Shown here one piece after another: positions 61,415-64,000 of a DNA stretch of 64,000 bases. Numbering within the stretch: the stretch's first letter is position 1; each line of letters starts with the position of its first letter. A program made the translations under genes and the position numbers. This DNA is from CAISKJ01 sp046351555. Its GTDB lineage: Bacteria; Myxococcota_A; Polyangia; Polyangiales; Ga0077539. Location of the stretch: assembly GCA_046351555.1 (NCBI GenBank), contig JAXLYI010000013.1:62001-126000 (forward strand). The letters run 5' to 3'. The notes beneath the pieces are model-generated. The model was given only the letters and a program-made list of their open reading frames with translations. It ran no database searches and was not told the origin of the DNA.

Positions 61415-61771
61415 TCAGGCCATCGTGGCGTCGAGGTACTTCTTCACCCGCGCCTTGAGCACCTCGTTGAGGGCGTAACCGCCGACCGAGAGCAGGAGCA
61501 TGCGGGTGAGGCGCGAGCTGAAGATCATGCCCAGCCCGAAGCCGACGCCCGCGGCGACGCCGAGCGCGGCGAGGGGGCTGTCCTTCACCTCGCGTTCGAG
61601 CACGCTCGGGAGGCCGCGCGCCTTCGACGAGAGGGCCTGGAGTTCTCCGGACACCGAGCCGAGCGCGTCGAGCACGGGCCGCCGGGTGTCCCCTTCGACC
61701 GTGGCGGGGTCGTCGGTGTGGGCTGCGTAGCCGCCGGCGGTCGAAGGGGGGCTTTCGTGGGGTGTGGTCAT
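61415..61771 (-). CDS. DUF883/ElaB-like membrane-associated protein
   Basis: 118 residues. A hydrophilic N-terminal half with an amphipathic helix (LDALGSVSGELQALSSKARGL) is followed by LEREVKDSPLAALGVAAGVGFGLGMIF, the Pro-containing glycine-zipper end of ElaB/YqjD/DUF883 proteins, and a second hydrophobic segment with a basic tail. Relatives anchor ribosomes or sit in the inner membrane in stationary phase; they are small like this one. The ATG 61771 is chosen over a longer frame that has no homology-like start. About 270 bases to the FG-GAP gene and 175 to the next gene hold nothing I recognise. Confidence 0.72.
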   Translation of the reverse strand: MTTPHESPPSTAGGYAAHTDDPATVEGDTRRPVLDALGSVSGELQALSSKARGLPSVLEREVKDSPLAALGVAAGVGFGLGMIFSSRLTRMLLLSVGGYALNEVLKARVKKYLDATMA

Positions 61772-61946
61772 CGTTCGCTCCCGCTCAGGGTGGAGGGTCG
61801 AGCCCGGCCTACGTTGCGAGGCGCGTACCGCCGCGGCGATCACGCAAATCGCAGGGGGGCGTTGCGCCGGCAGGTGTACACGCCTGCCACAGGTGGCAGT
61901 CGGTCTCACCCGCCGACCCCGGATCGGAGACGCCAGGAACCTCCGA

Positions 61947-63320
61947 TCAGAACCTCCCCGCCACCCCGACCGCCGCGCCCTCGCCGCTCACCGCCGCGCT
62001 CACCGTCGGCGCCTCGCTGTGGCGTGACGCGAGCGCGTACCACACCACCCCGCCCACCGCCACCGCGGCCCCGACGCCGAGCGCCACCCAGCCCGCGGTG
62101 TTGAACGTGCGCGCGTCCTCGTAGCTCGACTGCGCGCTCGCCCGCTGCGCGCCCGTGAGCATCGAGCAGTTGTGCGCGGGGCACGCCGCGTCGACGTCGC
62201 CGAGCGCGCCGAGGCTCATCCCCAGGAGCACCCCGCCCGCCACCGCCACCGCCGCGCCCGCGCCCACCAGCACCCACGGCCCCGCGCCCGGGCCGCGATG
62301 CACCGCGACGGCCCGCGGCGGCGGTGGGTCCCACGCCTCGCCGCGCGCGGCGGCGCCCACCCGCGCTTCGAACGAAGGCGCGTCGGCGTCGAGCTCCAGC
62401 AGCACACGCCCCCCGAAGGCGTCCACCACGCGCGCGATGCCCAGGTCGACGGTCACCACGCGCGGTTCGTCCAGGGCCGCCCCCACCGCGGCGGCGTCGC
62501 TCGCGAGGCGCTGGACGCGCTCGGCCTCCGTGGCGTAGTGGAGGGTGGGCGTCGCCGCGAGGTCGAGGGCGTCGTCCAGGGCCGGGTCGATGGTCAACGC
62601 GACGGTGCCGCCGGCGGGCACGGTCACCACGCGGATGCGCGGGCGCGCCGAGCAGGTCACGGCGACGCGGTGGCTCCCCGCGGGGACGGCGCCCGCGAGC
62701 GGTCGGCCGTCGACCGTGGCGCCGCAGCCCTCGCGCGCCACGCGGACGGTGAGGGTGCCTTCGCCCGTCGGCGCGCCGCCGCGGAGCTGGTCGAGCTGGG
62801 CGCGCAGGGCCGGCGACCACTCGGCCACGGGCGCCTGCCACGCGCGGTCGAAATCGATCACGCGGCGGAGCCAAGGCTCGGCGCGGGCGGGGGACTCCTC
62901 CTCGCGGGCGTCGTGGGCGAGCAGCATCAACGCGCGGAGGTATTGCGCGCGGTCGCCCTCGACGAGCGCGAGGGCCTCGGGCACGCGCGCCATCTCCTCG
63001 ACGAGCGCGGTGAGCCCGCGGCGGGCGGCGGTCCTGCCGGCGCGGCCGGTGAAGTAGTTCTGCACGAGGGGGGCGACGGCCTCGCGCCGGGCCCGCAGGG
63101 GATCGCCCGCGGGGGCGACGCGACCGAAGCGCTCGGTGAGCGCGGCCGTGAGCCCGGGGCCGTGTCGGGCCGTGGCGCCGACGCCAACGACGATGCGGTC
63201 GACGAGGCCCGTCGGGGCGTAGGCATCGCCCACGCGGACCGCGAGGACGGGCTGCGCAACCGCGAGCGCTGGGAGGGAGGTGACGAGGGAGGCGACGAGG
63301 GGGGCGGCCGTCCAACGCAT
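61947..63320 (-). CDS. exported protein with PEGA-like segment and two TM helices
   Basis: 457 residues. Signal peptide ending near AVAQPV. A helical N-terminal domain (about 25-165), then GTLTVRVAREGCGATVDGRPLAG and SHRVAVTCSARPRIRVV, which have the strand pattern of a PEGA domain, then an acidic helical part, and C-terminal hydrophobic segments at about 355-380 and 420-440 separated by a Cys pair (ACPAHNC). The layout, a signal peptide, carbohydrate-like binding strand region and TM tail, is common in Myxococcota tetratricopeptide/PEGA proteins. No enzyme motif seen. Confidence 0.68.
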   Translation of the reverse strand: MRWTAAPLVASLVTSLPALAVAQPVLAVRVGDAYAPTGLVDRIVVGVGATARHGPGLTAALTERFGRVAPAGDPLRARREAVAPLVQNYFTGRAGRTAARRGLTALVEEMARVPEALALVEGDRAQYLRALMLLAHDAREEESPARAEPWLRRVIDFDRAWQAPVAEWSPALRAQLDQLRGGAPTGEGTLTVRVAREGCGATVDGRPLAGAVPAGSHRVAVTCSARPRIRVVTVPAGGTVALTIDPALDDALDLAATPTLHYATEAERVQRLASDAAAVGAALDEPRVVTVDLGIARVVDAFGGRVLLELDADAPSFEARVGAAARGEAWDPPPPRAVAVHRGPGAGPWVLVGAGAAVAVAGGVLLGMSLGALGDVDAACPAHNCSMLTGAQRASAQSSYEDARTFNTAGWVALGVGAAVAVGGVVWYALASRHSEAPTVSAAVSGEGAAVGVAGRF

Positions 63321-63355
63321 GACGCCGTTGGATAGCCGAAGGGTCGGGCGGCGGT

Positions 63356-64000
63356 CTACGCCGTCTTGCGGTCGATGCCGATGCGGGCGATCCAGACGCA
63401 CACCACGGCGTTGAGCAGCGCCCAGCCGAGGAAGGGGACGACGCCGAGCGGCGCGTGGGCGACGCGCATCCAGGCTTCGCTGAGGAGGTAGGCGGCGAGC
63501 CCGAGCGACACGCCGGCGATCGGCCCGCGGAGGACGGGGCGGCTGAAGCCGAGGCCGACGAGGCCCACCGCGACGCCCATGTTGGCGAAGGGGAGCCACG
63601 AGTGCCAGCCCGCGCCGAGGACGAGCGAGTCCCACGCAGCCGCGGGGCGCATTGCGAAGTCGACGCCGGGCACGCGGTGCGAGACGAGGCGCGGCAGGAA
63701 GAAGCCGCCGACGCCCGTCACGAAGGCCGGGAGCAGCCAGCTCCAGGAGAACTCACCCCGCTTGCGGCGGATGCGCCAGGCCACCAGCGCGGCGAGCGCG
63801 CCGAGGAAGGCGAGGCGCGTGACGCCCGTCCGCCAGAGCACGTGGGCGGCGGCGTTGGCGCCGCTGACGATGCCTGCGCCGTAGAGCTCGGGCTCGCTGC
63901 CGCCGTGGGCAGGGCGCGAGGCGGAGGCCTTGAGCACGGCCTCGACGGCGTCGGGCTCGCTCACGCCGAGCGAGACCACCAGCGCGGCCACGCCGGCGAC
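63356..64000 (-). CDS. C-terminal part of a subtilisin-like (S8) peptidase with membrane tail; N-terminus outside window
   Basis: The frame is open to base 64000. Its first residues in the window, VAGVAALVVSLGVSEPDAVEAVL, followed by YGAGIVSGANAA, match the end of the S8 domain just after the catalytic Ser (GTSMATPHVAGVAAL...YGxGxVNAxAA). The Ser, His and Asp are therefore off the edge. After the protease end come five or six TM helices (from about 50 residues in) with a periplasm-like loop GVDFAMRPAAAWDSLVLGAGWHSW. A membrane-tailed S8 peptidase is unusual. It probably tethers or exports its own protease domain. Confidence 0.75.
   Translation of the reverse strand, partial: VAGVAALVVSLGVSEPDAVEAVLKASASRPAHGGSEPELYGAGIVSGANAAAHVLWRTGVTRLAFLGALAALVAWRIRRKRGEFSWSWLLPAFVTGVGGFFLPRLVSHRVPGVDFAMRPAAAWDSLVLGAGWHSWLPFANMGVAVGLVGLGFSRPVLRGPIAGVSLGLAAYLLSEAWMRVAHAPLGVVPFLGWALLNAVVCVWIARIGIDRKTA

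Overview
The window is a very GC-rich bacterial chromosome segment (G or C at most third codon positions, many GTG starts, short gaps). I infer a member of the Myxococcota, probably the Polyangia side of the phylum. The reasons are a Hanks-type Ser/Thr kinase ending in PEGA domains, Cys-rich FG-GAP and RCC1-type lipoproteins, an astacin-like protease with beta-propeller-like repeats, many small lipoproteins, and several near-identical membrane-protein/lipoprotein chains read from GTGA overlaps. No rRNA or tRNA gene was recognised.

Layout. 1-8.8 kb: a beta-propeller/Asp-box protein (cut by the window edge), a ferritin-like di-iron protein, secreted hydrolase, acyl-CoA dehydrogenase, astacin-like protease, lipoproteins and a MotA/TolQ/ExbB-type protein. 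8.8-18 kb: two coupled multi-pass membrane enzymes (spermidine-synthase-like and glycosyltransferase-like), an L,D-transpeptidase, a second acyl-CoA dehydrogenase and an NtrY-like sensor kinase. 18-25 kb: an AddB-like/AddA-like recombination nuclease-helicase pair. 25-31 kb: Uma2-family protein, ExbD-like protein, then a tightly overlapped ECF sigma factor operon (sigma, membrane partner, two exported proteins, membrane glycosyltransferase). 31-36.8 kb: a complete RND efflux system in the unusual order pump, outer-membrane factor, adaptor.

36.9-43.3 kb is the accessory region. Between about 37.7 and 40.84 kb the GC content drops visibly and three genes, all on the minus strand, are each followed by a 91-100 bp imperfect repeat. 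Two of the three repeats have the exact layout of integron attC sites (RYYYAAC at one end, GTTRRRY at the other, internal complementary arms with an unpaired G); the third is degenerate. This is an integron gene-cassette array without a visible integrase (a CALIN). Next to it are large inverted repeats: one family is present at 41.1-41.5 kb and again at 50.15-50.93 kb, and a different, nearly perfect palindrome is at 42.86-43.16 kb.

43.3-64 kb: a Rieske lipoprotein with the two subunits of a 3-oxoacid CoA-transferase; membrane and lipoprotein genes; an unusual protein joining a single haem-c motif to a terpenoid-cyclase-like toroid; then, after the second palindrome, an acyltransferase, cytochrome P450, TerB-like and TerC proteins, an L-asparaginase and a sugar-nucleotide-epimerase-like protein (all minus strand), the PEGA kinase, a Cys-rich FG-GAP lipoprotein and, at the right edge, the C-terminal end of a subtilisin-like protein with a membrane tail.
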